From Kingdonia uniflora (lineage: Eukaryota; Streptophyta; Magnoliopsida; Ranunculales; Circaeasteraceae), in contig JACGCM010000178.1 in the NCBI GenBank assembly GCA_014058105.1, forward strand, positions 1-64,000: a stretch of DNA of 64,000 nucleotides, written 5' to 3'. The notes under the pieces are model-generated. The model ran no database searches and was not told the origin of the DNA. It was given only the letters and a program-made list of their open reading frames with translations. The position numbers and the translations under genes were made by a program. Positions 23,446 through 35,019 of this stretch are shown piece after piece. Every line of letters begins with the position of its first letter. Within the stretch, counting starts at the first letter, position 1.

Positions 23446-24057
23446 TGCAGGGGCTTATCCCTCAATCTAATCCAATTTGAGCTATTTCAAGTTCGAACTA
23501 CCTCCATATCAGACTCACCCATTCAGATGTGAGATCAACTGTCAGCATTGATACCTACGCTACTAATTGATGAAGAACGTGGGTCGAGCTCTTCAGAAAA
23601 ACATGAACAAGTCAAAGACACCTGTCTTTCACGAACTCAATAGTTACTTAGCCAAGCACCACTTACCACGTAGTTTGGAGAACGTGGTTTAGCACGATAA
23701 AGAACTGCGGAGAGGGCCTATTTAAAGAAAAAGTTTCAGAAGAGACAAGGACCAGAAAAATACACAAGAAATCACCAAGAAAATTACATTTTCTGGATTC
23801 TCAAAACACAAAACTTCTTATTTACAAGATCAAGTACTTCTAGATCGTGAGATCACTTGTAATAAGATATCAGCCTCAAGCAATAAAAGTTACTTTTACA
23901 AAAACCATCAACTCGAGGTCGTAGTGTTTACCTATTCAGAGGTTTTCCATGCTAAATCATATGTGTCATTTATTATTTCATGTTAATTTTATCACATGAA
24001 CATTGGTGTAAGAGCTAATTCTTAGCCATCTAGAGCTTACAAAATTAGGCCATTACA
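23446..24057 (+). repeat. Element A 5' LTR
   Basis: Starts TGCAGGGGCTTATCCC, ends GGCCATTACA. Contains AATAAA (about 23899) and is followed directly by the primer site. It sits in the putative intron of the orphan gene. Confidence 0.9.
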
Positions 24058-24079
24058 TTTGGCGCCGTCTTTGGCAAAG
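24058..24079 (+). other. Element A primer binding site
   Basis: TTTGGCGCCGTCTTTGGC follows the LTR end. The core TGGCGCCGT also begins the primer site of tRNA-Asp-primed gypsy elements, but the following bases differ, so the tRNA is not identified. Elements C and D carry close variants. Confidence 0.75.
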
Positions 24080-24134
24080 AAGACATTTCTACGATATCTT
24101 AAGGCATGCATTTCCTCTATTAAATTTTTTAATT

Positions 24135-24960
24135 ATGGTAATTTCTAGACGACCAAGAGCCAGAATTCAGCTCAATCTTTTAGTTGAGCCTGAACAACTT
24201 AAAGAGCTATGGGCAAATCTCAACACCGAAACAGAGCAACACAATGAGCTCGAACGTTAATTAACTCTTGACCGTGAACTCCGTGAGAAGGAGCTTGAAG
24301 TTGAGCGACAAGATCGGTTGACAGTGTTCAAATGACCTGAAGACCAGATGACAACCATGAAGACTGCATTATAAGCTCTGCAAGACACTCAGCCGGCTCC
24401 ACCAACAAGAGATCGCAATTAATTTTCAGAAATGTCACGGATTTCTGTGAGGGAACGGTTGGGACCTCGAGGAACTACCTGCAAAACTATTTCTAGAAAT
24501 ATTCAAAACGAACCTCAGCCTTCCATTCATTTGGGGGGTGAAGTTCAATCCGAAATCAGCCGAGGTCACCAATTTTCCAAATGCTAGGAGGAAGAACAAC
24601 GCCCTCAACCTTGAATTCATGTACGTGATCGTTTGAGTGAAGGTACCTGCACTCACAATCCTTAACCTCCTCGCTAAGCCATTCAGCCGGTACGTCAATA
24701 TGTTACACACGAGCATATGGATTAGCGTATCAAGGAGTTGATCGATGCACAAGTTTTGGGCAATATAGACGACCATACAAAGTTGCAAGGGATTCTAATT
24801 GCCAAAAAAATATTCGATATGAATATACCAAAAGGTTTCCATACTCAAAAAAATTGCAAATACAAGGGCACCGATCCAAAGGAGCATATTCTATAATACC
24901 GTGATTTATTGGGATTGTATTCAAATCTCTACTACATCCACTGCTATTTATTCATAACAA
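24135..24960 (+). pseudogene. Element A gag, truncated
   Basis: ATG at 24135 opens MVISRRPRARIQLNLL; D's gag start (61321) is at the same distance from its LTR. A charged coiled-coil N-terminus (RELREKELEVERQDRL) is followed, after stops, by the gag domain start IPKGFHTQKNCKYKGTDPKEH and a last piece near 24950. There the reading jumps to the protease linker: about 0.8 kb present in D (62120-62915), including the gag C-terminal half, is missing, with a short GTC identity at the junction. Confidence 0.8.
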
Positions 24961-25600
24961 GTCGTCCAGGTTGATGATCAAGCTGAGGAGAAACATCTCT
25001 ACCATATGCACCACTGCAACATGATCGAAATTCATCAGATCGCGAACTCTTGCCAATTTAAGCGTAGGAGACTGTCAGAATACTTCAACCTTACACCTCA
25101 AGACAAAGAAACCAAACATCTGCCTGAATCGAGCAATCGCAGGCTTGGGATCTCATTCAAAGATTACAACATTAGCCTTGTAAAATTTCCACATCATGAT
25201 GCATTAGTCATAATGCTCAAGATGATGAAGTTTGTCATGCACACAATGCTGATCGATACTCAAAGCGGTATTGAGATTCTCTTTCAGAGCACTATCGACC
25301 AAATGGGATTGGTCAATCAAGTTATTCCAAACGACACCAATATCAGTGGATTTAATGGTTCAAAAGAAGAGCGAGAAGGTAAGATTATTTTACTTATTAT
25401 AGAAGGACCAGCCACCATCGACGCCATCTTCTACGAAATAAATGCCAAATCTCGTTATTTCGGGATTATGGGCCGCTGCTGGATTCGTAATATGGTAGCA
25501 ATTGCTTCTACCTATTATGAAACACTCCGCTTCAAACACAATGATGGCATCTATGAAATCAAATGTAGTCAAAAACTTTCTTGAACATGCGAAAATACTA
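24961..25600 (+). pseudogene. Element A aspartic protease
   Basis: The 192-codon frame from 25006 holds the pre-protease linker, then PHHDALVIMLKMMKF and MLIDTQSGIEILF, where DTQS stands in place of the retropepsin DTGS, then FNGSKEEREGKI and FGIMGRCWIRNMVAIASTYY. The last block is the usual ILGRPWLHxxxAVxSTYH region, with LGRPW changed to MGRCW. The order and spacing fit Tat-type protease. The lost Gly next to the catalytic Asp suggests it is inactive. Confidence 0.8.
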
Positions 25601-25699
25601 TCTCAGCGATTTAAGATACCTTAGACAGATACGCTGTATAGCAATTACAGAAAGCTGATCACCATGATGATTAACCTTTAATAGAAGAGCCTACAAAGT

Positions 25700-26690
25700 A
25701 CGCTAATATTAATAGACCTAGCAGAGGTATTTTCATCGGTACTAAGCTAGTCCAGCACGATAGGGATGCTCTCATTCAGTTCTAATGAATAAATCAAGAT
25801 GTTTTTCTGCAGACTGTCGAAGAGATGCATGGGGTTGATCCGGCCAAGGTATGATACAAATTGGTCATTAACATCAATGCCACAACGGTAAAACAAAAAT
25901 AACAATGACTATAACCTCAACTTTGTGATGAACTTAACATGGAGAATGAGAAATTGATCAAAGTGGGATTTATTCGAGAAGCCAAATATCCAGATTGGAT
26001 ATCCAACATCGTCGCTGTCCCAAAAAAGAATAAAAAAGTTAAAGTTTGTGTAGATTTTACAGATATAAACAAACATACTCTGAAGGATAGTTTTCCACTT
26101 TCTAACAATCATCAAATCCTTGATTCCACATCAGGTCACGAACTCCTATCTATGATGGACGCTACTTCTAGATACAATAAGATTTCACTCTTGGAAGAAG
26201 ATCAAGAAAATACCACTTTCATCACTGAAAGAGGACTTTACTGCAATAAAGTCATACCCTTCAAACTCAAAAATACCGGCACAATTTATTAACGGTTGAT
26301 GGCGACTACGTTTAAAATGCATCTTGGGAAAGTTATAAAAATCTACATTGCAATCTCTTGTGCAAGAGAATATAGTCAGTCAACCATATTACAGATCTCA
26401 ACACAATATTCATCATTTTTTGATCTAACAGAATATGACTCAATCCTGATATGTGTCAATTTGGAGTACACTCAGGCAGATTCCTCGGCCATCTCATCAG
26501 CAAGAAAGGGATTAAGGTAGATCTAGATCAAATTCAGGCTCTCTTTAACATGCCATCTATAAAGGCGATGAAAGACGTCTAAAAACTTATTGGCAATATT
26601 GCCGTTATCAACCGATTCGTTTCAAAATATTTAGACCGTTGTTGTTGGCTATTTCTACTACTCCGTGGTTGTACCAAATGAGGAAAAGTT
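25700..26690 (+). pseudogene. Element A reverse transcriptase
   Basis: Fingers/palm segment in the frame 25939-26292: VGFIREAKYPDWISNIVAVP, KVCVDFTDINKHTLKD (first conserved Asp region) and LLSMMDATSRYNKI. After a stop at 26290 the palm continues as MATTFKMHLGKVIKIYIAI, where the catalytic xxDD has been replaced (IYIAI for VYVDD). The thumb side continues in another frame with FLGHLISKKGIKVDLDQIQA at about 26480. Catalytically dead. Confidence 0.85.
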
Positions 26691-27060
26691 AGCCAAATAC
26701 AGAGGTCCAATGGACATCAGAATGCGAAGCAACTTTTTAGGATCTCAAAACCTATTTGGGAAGGTCTCCTATAATGAGCACCCCAATAGATAATGAGGAA
26801 CTGATCATCTACCAAGCAGTTATAGATACTTTAATAAGCCCGGTTCTCATTCGACTTGATGGGAAAATCGAGAAGCCAGTCTACTTTATCAGTAAAACCC
26901 TTACTCTAGCATAAACGAGATAATCTAAAATCGAGAGACTTATTCTAACTCTTGTTTACACTTCACAGAAACTCAAACACTACTTCCAAGCTCATTGAGT
27001 CAAAGTCATGATGAACTACCCACTTCAGAAAGTTCTGTCCAAGAATTTTTTTTAAGGAGA
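26691..27060 (+). pseudogene. Element A RNase H (connected to RT)
   Basis: ECEATF, DLKTYLGRSPIMSTPIDNEE and YFISKTLTLA read in family order, then KLKHYFQAH. These are the RT connection and RNase H blocks of gypsy elements. Stops interrupt at several points (e.g. in the TR.SKIE segment). Confidence 0.75.
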
Positions 27061-27224
27061 GTACAATAATGGTCAGTCAGTTTGGGATAACATTATATCA
27101 AGTTTAAAAAATGTCATTCTGAAAAAGGTCATGCCATTGCTGATTTTCTCAGTGGAAGATCCCGAGTAGGTGGAACACGATCCTGACCTTGCAGAGAAAA
27201 TTGCAGGAAATCTACCCACCAAAC

Positions 27225-27780
27225 TAGAGCGAGCTGAATGGAATACAAAAAAGGGTGGAAACCTCTTACAGACAGATCAGCATGACCCGCAGAGCTAGGA
27301 ATCGGAATCGTATTGATTACCCCTTCAAATGATATAATTGAGAAATCAATCCGCTTGAATTTTGATGAATCCAATAATGTCACCGAATATGAAGCTCTCA
27401 TTCATAGACTCGACCTCGCACTTGAGCTCGACTTCCCAGAACTCTCAATCTATTCAGATTTACTACTGATCGTCGACCATTACTCTGCGCAGTACAAAAA
27501 GAATGGTAAGATGATTGATTATGCAGTACTCATTGCAAATATCATGAGCAAGTTCGCGCAAGGAACTCTCGATTATCTTCCTTGAGGTGAAAACAGATAC
27601 ACCGATTCCTTTACATATCTAGCCGGGGTTCTGGAAATAGAAGCTCGATATCTTCAAATCAAAATAATATCAACCCCCAGTATTAATCCTATATCTATAT
27701 GTACGATCAACACTGGGGGCGATAATGGGGAAGACGACGATTGGCGAAAGCCCTTCCTTGACTACCAAGATATCGACAAC
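27225..27780 (+). pseudogene. Element A second RNase H domain and integrase linker
   Basis: The frame 27313-27585 contains KSIRLNFDESNNVTEYEALI and LDLALELDFPELSIYSDLLL, an RNase H-like domain lying C-terminal of the RT-linked one, a Tat-lineage hallmark. It continues to DYQDIDN at 27780, where element B interrupts the frame. The reading resumes at 41384 with EWKG once one copy of the ACAAC duplication is discounted. Confidence 0.8.
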
Positions 27781-28359
27781 TGTAATGGTAAATTTTTGTA
27801 AGCTTAAAATGATTAGGAATTAGCTATCACACCAATGAACCTGTAAAAATATTCTAATGGAAAGTAAGAAATGGAAACAAGTGTTTTCAGCGTGAAAAAC
27901 CTTTGAACAGGTAAAAAACCACGAACTCGTATGGAGGACTTTTGTAAAAGTATCTTTATTTCTTGAAGCGGATAGCTTTATTATAAGTGATTTCTAAATA
28001 TAGAAATGCTTTTAATCTCGTAAATAAAAAGTTTGTGTAATTTTTCTGGTCCTTGTCTCTTCTGGAATTTTTTTTTAATATAGGCTTTTCCCACAGCTCT
28101 TTATCATGTTGGAGCACGTTTTTCGAATAATGTGGTTTGTGGTTGTTGATTAAATAACTAACGAGTTCGTGGGAGACAGGTGTCTTTGACTGGATAACGC
28201 TTTCTGGGTTTAGCTCGATCCACATTCTTGAGTAGTTCGTGGGGCTGGTTGAAATGTTGACTGGAGTATTTAAGTGCTAAAAATGCGTGAGCCTGAGATG
28301 GAGGTAAATCGAGCTTCATGAGCTCGATATAGAGTGATATCAAGGGATAAGTCCCTACA
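27781..28359 (-). repeat. Element B 3' LTR
   Basis: In minus orientation begins TGTAGGGAC and ends ACCATTACA. The polypurine tract (minus strand GTGAGGGGGCGAT) lies just outside at about 28360-28372. Confidence 0.93.
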
Positions 28360-28592
28360 ATCGCCCCCTCACAACCGAAGTCACGAGTGGCTTTGGTTAA
28401 AAAAGAATGTGTTAAAGTTTGAAATTCAAAACGGAGTAATGATGGCATTTGATTGGATAGAAGTTACGTGATATTGGGAAGTGATGGGTATTAAATGATG
28501 ATGCGGATGTATGTGACAGTTGCGTTTGAATAGTCACGTCTGTAATGAATGATGACGCTTGAGAAAACGTACCTGCACAATAAATGTAGGGT

Positions 28593-28603
28593 TCTATAAA
28601 TAG
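28593..28603 (+). promoter_or_regulatory. TATA box of the antisense gene, element B
   Basis: TCTATAAATAG on the plus strand, opposite to element B's own direction, about 75 bases before the first exon. Element A has TATATAAATAG at the same place in its antisense gene. It would give an internal promoter independent of the LTR. Confidence 0.6.
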
Positions 28604-28659
28604 TACTTGTAGCAAATCTTTGAAACAGTTCCTGCTTGAGTAACTTTTTTTGAGTTGGC

Positions 28660-28960
28660 GAAAACTCGAAGGATGACTCTTGAATAGAAGATTGCGTCTG
28701 AAATGAAGAGGTTGAAGATGAAATACTTTGGTGACCATTCCTTGGAAATGTCGATGCCCGCTCCTATCCCTCCGACGTACTAAGGCTTGCCAGAAGAGGA
28801 AGCGGTTGAAGCTGAGGAATATTTCTACTATAAGTAGAGATTTCATATCATCGTCTTGATAGGCAAGGAACGGTGGGCCAGCCTCCATACTCTTACGAAA
28901 GACAGGGTTAGGGCTTTATATGAAGGGATAGGTGTATCTGTGGGGCAGATATGCTGATTT
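28660..28960 (+). pseudogene. Element B antisense gene, first exon
   Basis: Reads KYFGDHSLEMSMPAPIPP then EAVEAEEYFYYK and a block starting RFHIIVLIGKERW, with in-frame stops (one five codons after the ATG at about 28673). Element A's version at 48700-48930 aligns closely (RYSGDQSLEMPTPVPVPP). Pro-rich N-terminal segment of unknown function. Gene direction is opposite to gag-pol. Confidence 0.65.
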
Positions 28961-29873
28961 CTTGTATCACCATGGATTCTTAGGTAGGGCCCTCTTTATC
29001 TCTACCAACTCTTTGGTAGTGGTGGTTATAGGAGAGGCGGTGATGGCAGTGGAGGAGGAGGATTAGAAATGGGTGTTTGATGATGCATTTTTATCGTATT
29101 TTGGCGCTCAGAAGACCTTTATCTTGCTTTGTGGTGACCAACACTGAGTTTATTGCTTGCATAGTTTCTATTTGAAGTTCAACTGGACTTTGACCAAACT
29201 CATGTGAGGGCAACTTTTTGTTGTATCCAATGTCTTCTTTGCATCAGGGTAAAAAGTCACTGAATCAAGAAGAACTGGAAGACATGATGCCTCGGCGTGC
29301 CTGAATAACCTGTGACTTTTAACAAATAGGGAAAACTTATTATCTGTAAAGTATCTGGAGTTTGGGGCTGGAAGGATAACATTCTATTGTATTCCTGATC
29401 TTGATGTGATGAAAACTTGTTATCTGTAAATCGTATGTAATATTTTCGACATGAATAAAAGTTGATATTCAATAAACTGTATATAGAAAAAAAATTAGAA
29501 TCGAACTGAATTGTGTTGGGTATTGGGGTGAATAACTGCTTATAAGTGATGAAGCAATGTTGTAATACATCTCAATCTGAGATTAGTACGTGTTGAAAAT
29601 GTCGTGTTGATGTAAAAATTATTTATGTTTTTAACAGGTGAGGGAGAAAAATTGTAAAAAATATGTAATCGTAAAAATTTAAGCCGCTATACGTCGATAG
29701 AGATACTACTCGTGGTAGCGTAAGGTCGAGTACAGTAACTAATATGTATATTGGTGAGGGGATAAGTTTAAATAATTTATTTTAAGATTTTCGGTTTTGC
29801 TGTTACGAGATATAAGGGAAAAAATTGCGTATTTGAGGTCAATGTGTGTGAGTAAAGTAGAAATACGGGTAGG

Positions 29874-30230
29874 ATGATCTGTAAAAAATGGGGGATCGAT
29901 TATGATGGTACGACTCGATTTCGGAGGATTCGATATGCCACGGAAGGACGATTGGCTTTAAAAATTATTGAAGTACGTGAGAGGATCTTTGGTTATGATG
30001 CCGAGCTACCGGTGAGGGAATGTGAGCTCGAAGATTTAGATGTAAGGAGTAGAGAACTGGAGTATGCTTGTTATTTTTATGAGGTGTTCTTCAGTAAATT
30101 GATTAGGGATGCGGTAGAACATGAAAGGTTGGTGGGTTTGATTGCTAAAGTTGAGATTAAATTCGAAGATCTGAGGACCGATAAACAACGTGACGGGATA
30201 ACATTGTTCAGTTTATTAAGCCTGCGATAG
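29874..30230 (+). pseudogene. Element B antisense gene, second conserved block
   Basis: A 118-codon open frame; RIRYATEGRLALKIIEVRERI and AELPVRECELEDLD match element A's piece at 48174-48362 (FYATEGQLAIKIAEVREQIF, AELSVRECKLESLD). The rest is charged and helical, ending ...KFEDLRTDKQRDG. Function not recognised. The exon borders at its ends were not resolved. Between 28960 and 29874 I see only noncoding or unrecognisable sequence. Confidence 0.6.
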
Positions 30231-30511
30231 ATGTTGTATAAATCGTTGCTCATAAATAATATATTTCTTTTGAATGTAACAAAAATTATATAAGTCAATC
30301 GCATCCTCTATTGGTGCGATTCTATTTTGAGACTGTTTTAGCAAATAATTTGAATAATTTTGAAATTTTGCACAGTTTAGAAAATGACATCAATCACTAT
30401 AAGTATGATAAGCAAGGACAGAGAAACAAAAATATGAAAATGCAGAAACTTCTCAGTCTGTTTTGTATGCAAAAGAGAATATGACTCTGACATCGTACAG
30501 AGTGAGTCATC

Positions 30512-30793
30512 ATGAGTGTGGGAAGGTCAGGAAAAGATATGGAAATAGGGATAAAAAATATGTTAAAAAATGAGGAGAGTTGCAATAATGGAATGGTGGT
30601 TTTATTGAAAAGGTACAAGGCATCTGGAATGGAGAGTGGAAAGGACGCCACAGTTCTTGAATCAAGGACGGTTCGTACAAGGAGGAATAAATGCCAGCCG
30701 CTTGAGAGAGAAAGGATAAATAGTGCTTCTTCATTTCCAATCAAACGTTTTTCAACTTCTAAAAATTTTGAGAGCACTCAGAGAGAAAAATGA
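30512..30793 (+). pseudogene. Element B antisense gene, third conserved block
   Basis: MSVGRSGKDMEIGIKNMLKN and a tail with ATVLESRTVRTRRNKCQ. Element A's 47495-47683 begins MSVGRSVEDLEKRDENILK and continues similarly (VPKFRTAQTG). Basic, probably disordered. Role unknown. Confidence 0.6.
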
Positions 30794-30853
30794 AAGATCA
30801 GGGGGTTTGATTAAGAGTTATTCGAAGGTGATCAATTGTTGAAGAGGGCAAAA

Positions 30854-31167
30854 GATTATGGATCTCGTAGGTGGCTATACAGCTGCGTTGTGAGGGAAAA
30901 GCTTGACTCAACTACCGATTCTCATTTGGATACTGAAGGCTGGTAGAAAATGTATGCAATATATGTTGACGTATATATATGTTAAAGATATATGCTATAC
31001 AAGGGATAAAGATTATGGATCTCGTAAGTGGCTATACAGCTGCGTTGTGTGGGAAATGCTTGACACAACTACCTATTCTCATTCGGATACTGAAGGTTAG
31101 TTGAAAATGTATGCAATATATGTTGATGTATATATATGTTAAAGATATATGCTATACATAAACGAGT
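30854..31167 (+). repeat. Tandem duplication of 157 bp in element B
   Basis: Two copies, starting at 30854 and 31011 (GATTATGGATCTCGTA), with a few substitutions. The unit includes the end of an exon (GATACTGAAG) and its splice donor; the first copy has GC where the second has GTTAGT. Element A has a single copy. An (AT)n run follows at about 31186-31204. Confidence 0.85.
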
Positions 31168-31245
31168 GATCAGAGATATATGTTGAATATATATATATAT
31201 ATATACATATATGGAAGAATGATAAATACCTTAACCTGTATGTAG

Positions 31246-32047
31246 GTCGAGCGTGAGTGGCATTTGTGTAGGTTAAAAACGTGCCTGTAGAAATTGTTTT
31301 TAAGATGGGTAGTTCATCTGTTAATGAGGTATCGACCTCTGGTCGGACGAATGAGTCTGATAATGAAGAGGAAGTAGGATTAGAACAATTCCTGGGTTTC
31401 CCTTGTCAATTGATATCTTATCCTCCTGGTTCTGATGCCTTTAGAGAGTTTTGTAAAGCCAAGACGGTTGTAGGAGGGAAATGGGGCAATTATGTATAGT
31501 TTGCCGGTAGGCAGTTTAGGGGTTGTGCGGTAGCGGAGGGGGAAGAGTATTTTTACCTGTTGGCTGATTTGGAAGTGGAAAAATGAGATAGGGGTATAGA
31601 TGGATCGATATCGTTAAAATATTTTGATGGGGATGTTCGGAGTGACTTCTCGGAGGGTGTTTTGTGTTACCTATCTCAATTAGATCAGTGTGGATTGAGC
31701 CTTCCCCTCACCAATTTGGCGAAGGGGATTATGAATGCCATTGGGGTATGTCCTGTTCAATTGAATGGGAATTTGTGGGAGGAAATAACCGTGTGTGACC
31801 ACCTGAATGAAAAATGGGAAAATGAGGGAAAAGTGAGGAGGATAACCCCGGAGGACGTTTTGTAGTTTTATGGGGTGAAGAATTATAAGGCAAGTAGGGG
31901 GTCATATTAATATATGCGAGCGCAACTTGGCGACGCTTCTTCGATCTGAATTTAGCAGGTCGAACCTGGAATGACAACATCATATGGGTGAAGGGTAATT
32001 GTCTTCAAAGAGATGATGAAGAACCCTTAGACCTTCGGTTTATAACT
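31246..32047 (+). pseudogene. Element B antisense gene, globular exon
   Basis: Begins after a TGTATGTAG acceptor and ends at a GTAAAG donor (32048). FLGFPCQLISYP, FREFCKAKTVVGGKWGNYV, CYLSQLDQCGLSLPLTNLAK, IMNAIGVCPVQLNGNLWEE and FYGVKN are shared with element A's intact 225-codon frame at 46223-46900. The pattern resembles plant proteins labelled putative gypsy-type transposon proteins (N-terminal domain before a coiled coil). I cannot assign a function. A few stops disrupt it (31498, 31863). Confidence 0.75.
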
Positions 32048-32139
32048 GTAAAGTAAAATAAGTATAAACAAGCATAGATAGATTTATTATTACGATTCGG
32101 TGACAACTGCAGTTCATAGTAAAAATGTCATTATTGCAG

Positions 32140-32607
32140 GTGCGAAGTCTAAAGTGGAGATGAAGGAATCTATGTTGGATGAAGTTGCGGAGGAGGAGAC
32201 TGAACTCAAACTTGTGATGGAGGGACTCAGCCTGAGTAAAAAGAAGAGGGTTGATAGTAGGTCGGAAAAGGTTTGAAAAGCCTAGTCCACTAGGTAGATG
32301 GCGGGTGTTGATAAAGGAAAAAGATAAGTAAGTGGTGAGGAGGCTCAAACTAATTTTTCCAAGACTCCTAGAACTGGCAGATCGGCTCAGCCGAATACTG
32401 TTAAGCCGAGCAAAATAGCTCTAAAATAGCCTCTAGTACCACTGGACGTAGTGAGGTCGCGAAAGATATGAAGAGGAAGGTCAAACCCTCGGGAGAGTCA
32501 GAAGGGAAGGTCACCGAAGGGTGATCTCCTATGGTGGGCGACCTCAAAGAGGTCGAGGAAAGGGCCAGGTTGGCAGTTCTCCCGAAGAGGAAGACACGAG
32601 CACGATG
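32140..32607 (+). pseudogene. Element B antisense gene, basic linker exon
   Basis: Bounded by a TTATTGCAG acceptor (intron 32048-32139) and a GATG/GTAAGT donor at 32608. Lys/Arg- and Ser-rich: SLSKKKRVDSRSEK, TNFSKTPRTGRSAQ, then a block ending with ERARL-like residues. Such basic stretches may act as nuclear localisation or nucleic-acid binding regions; this is inference. Matches A 45633-46142 and C 50960-51286. Contains stops. Confidence 0.7.
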
Positions 32608-32689
32608 GTAAGTTTATATTATTTGAAAGAACTGCTTAATATGTTTTGAGCTAATCGCTGAGATTGATGTAATTTTTCCTTGTTGCTCG

Positions 32690-34984
32690 TCATATTAAGG
32701 GGCTTTGGCTCGGTATTGAAGAAGAAAAAAGTGAGTTGAAGAAGGCAAATATCGAGCTAGAAAAAGAATTAGCTCGATCCAGGACTGACGCTTTGAAGGA
32801 AGTTAGGCAGCAGAAGGCTTCTCATACTATGGCGATTGGTCAGCTACAAGTAACGACAAAGGCCAATCTTGACGAGAAGGTAGATGAGAATGATAGACTA
32901 GGGCGTCATTTGATGTTGAAAGGCTATTCTGAGGTGGAGGTGGATGCCATTAAGGCGGGTACCTATGCTGAGGTGGAAGATGAGGAGGAAGTGGAAGCAG
33001 TGGGGATCATGGACAGTCTGGATGGTGTTTCCTGCCAGACGGTGCTCGATAATCAAGGGGGCAACGTTGAGCTTCCCGAAGGTGGTACTGTGAAGGTAGG
33101 GTAGACACGTGTATTTGTATAAATATTTGTATATTGTTTGAATGTTGTGTGGGGAAGAAACATTTGTAGATTAACTTTGTTTTATAAACCTTATATAGGC
33201 AGTTAGAGCGATAAGTCTCAGAATAAAAGCCCTAGAGTCTGGACTTGCTAGGGAATGAAAGACCTCTAAAGCCTTGCTGTCTGCGCAAGCGGAGCTGCAA
33301 GTTAGATCGGGATAGGTTTTTCAACTTGTATGCTATACTAACGTTAAGTTATCAAGTAAATAGGATATAGATGCATGGAAAAAATCTAACGCTATTAATA
33401 TAGAGTAGCATATTGAAAGAATGTACCTTGTATGCCGAATGAAAACTCATGAAGTGTTCATCTGAGAATGAAGTCCAAAATTTTAGTCTAAAAGTATTTG
33501 GACTGCAGATGTCTAGAGATCATATAGTCTTTTTAGAAATGTAGTATGTATATAGTCAAAGGCTTCCTGAATCAAACTGTACTAAAAATTGTTATATTTC
33601 CCAGGTCGAATTAGATTTATCTCGCTCACGCGAGGACGACGTACTCATGTGTAATCAAGAATTTGTAGAGCAATTCGATAGGATGAAAGAGGCTAGAGAG
33701 AATAGAAAAGATCAATACGTAAAGGCGCATCTTAAACTTGTGGAGGTGACCCTGGCCATTTTCGACCTGACTCTTCAGATCGAAGAGAAAGATGCCGAGA
33801 TAAATAAGGGATTAAAAGAGCTAGCGGAGGTAACAGAAGAAGCTTCAACATCGAGTTGACACGTTGGCTGTGATGGGTAAGCAGGCCGACATGGCTCAAT
33901 ACTGTTTTCTGGCATTGGAACAATCAGAGGAATGATTTCAATCTGATCTCCAAAGATGTAAGAACGAGCTGGAGCGAATGAGACAAAAATTGGTCAAAAA
34001 AGACAACGATCTATGGGTAGCTCGAGAAAATCTATTGGCTTGGAAGCCACAGCTGAACATTTGCAAATAGCCCTACCCGCCAAGGATATGGAATTCTGTG
34101 AAATGCAACGAAGGTGTAATGATTTAAATGAGAGGGTTGCACGACTTAAGGCCGAACTGGCGCAGGCCATTGCGCATGCCAAGAAAGCCAAGGTTGGAGA
34201 ACATTCACAGGGGAGTAGAACTGAGGTTAAGACTCCTTTAGTTCAAGGGGATGCAGTTTGTCTCTCAGGTTAAATTTGAGAGTTAGAGAGTGACATATCT
34301 CATATTCAGGAGCATGTCCAGAAGGGAAATACGAACTTGAGGGAATGCCAACATAAGTTGGATGCTGCTCTTATCAGGGAAAAAATTTTGGATGGGGAGA
34401 TTAAAGCAAAGGAAGCGCTGGTGAAGAGGAAAGAAGAATTATTGAAAGATATTCAAGCTTGGGAAGAGTTGAACGCAGAAATTCAGAGACTTCGTGCTCG
34501 CGAAGTAGACTTAGAAGCCATGTACCTTACTGAATCAGCTAAGTATAAAAAAAAGTTGGAGGAGAATGTAATCTATCATGCTACGGTCGATGCGGAAATA
34601 ACTGAACAGAAGAATAAGTATGCCAGGTTAGAGTCACGCCTCGAGAAGGTGAGAGCAAAATTTGTTGCAATGGACATACCTGATGCATCACGCTTTGGCC
34701 TGCTAAAGGTGGTTGTTGTTTATTTTGTAGAGGAAGTAAAAAGACTTGAGTCATAACGAGATACCTTGTTCAAAACTCTGTCGGATAAGGGATGCATTTG
34801 TCGAGCTAAGATAGATCGAGGGAACTGTCTGGGCGTCATGGAGACCCAACTGGGCCCTCGTGCTGCTAAATTGATAGAATCGGGTAGAGCTAGTGTGATC
34901 CGCGAACTGAAAATTTGACCTCTTGATGTAGGGGGAAGTACTGCTGACTCTCCATCAGTAGAATAGAAAGCCTTGCAATATTAA
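32690..34984 (+). pseudogene. Element B antisense gene, coiled-coil exons
   Basis: Heptad-rich segments such as ELKKANIELEKELARSRTDA (from about 32736), then intron 33096-33198, a short exon, intron 33301-33604, and a long last exon from 33605. That exon contains KDQYVKAHLKLVEVTLAIFD, RVARLKAELAQAIAHAKK and KAKEALVKRKEELLKD. The stop is at 34982-34984, facing the tandem array. A long coiled coil suggests self-association or a structural role; no enzyme motif is seen. Several stops and shifts. Confidence 0.75.
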
Positions 34985-35019
34985 TTTGACCTGAAAATAA
35001 ATAGTATCTATCGCTGACA

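Noticed and set aside
28158..28888. Minus-strand frames of 96-158 codons near the B 3' LTR
   Set aside because: They complement the LTR and the first antisense exon, whose plus-strand reading is conserved in element A.
30397..30777. 126-codon minus-strand frame
   Set aside because: Complement of the conserved plus-strand block MSVGRSGKD; hydrophobic look comes from the antisense of a Lys/Glu-rich protein.
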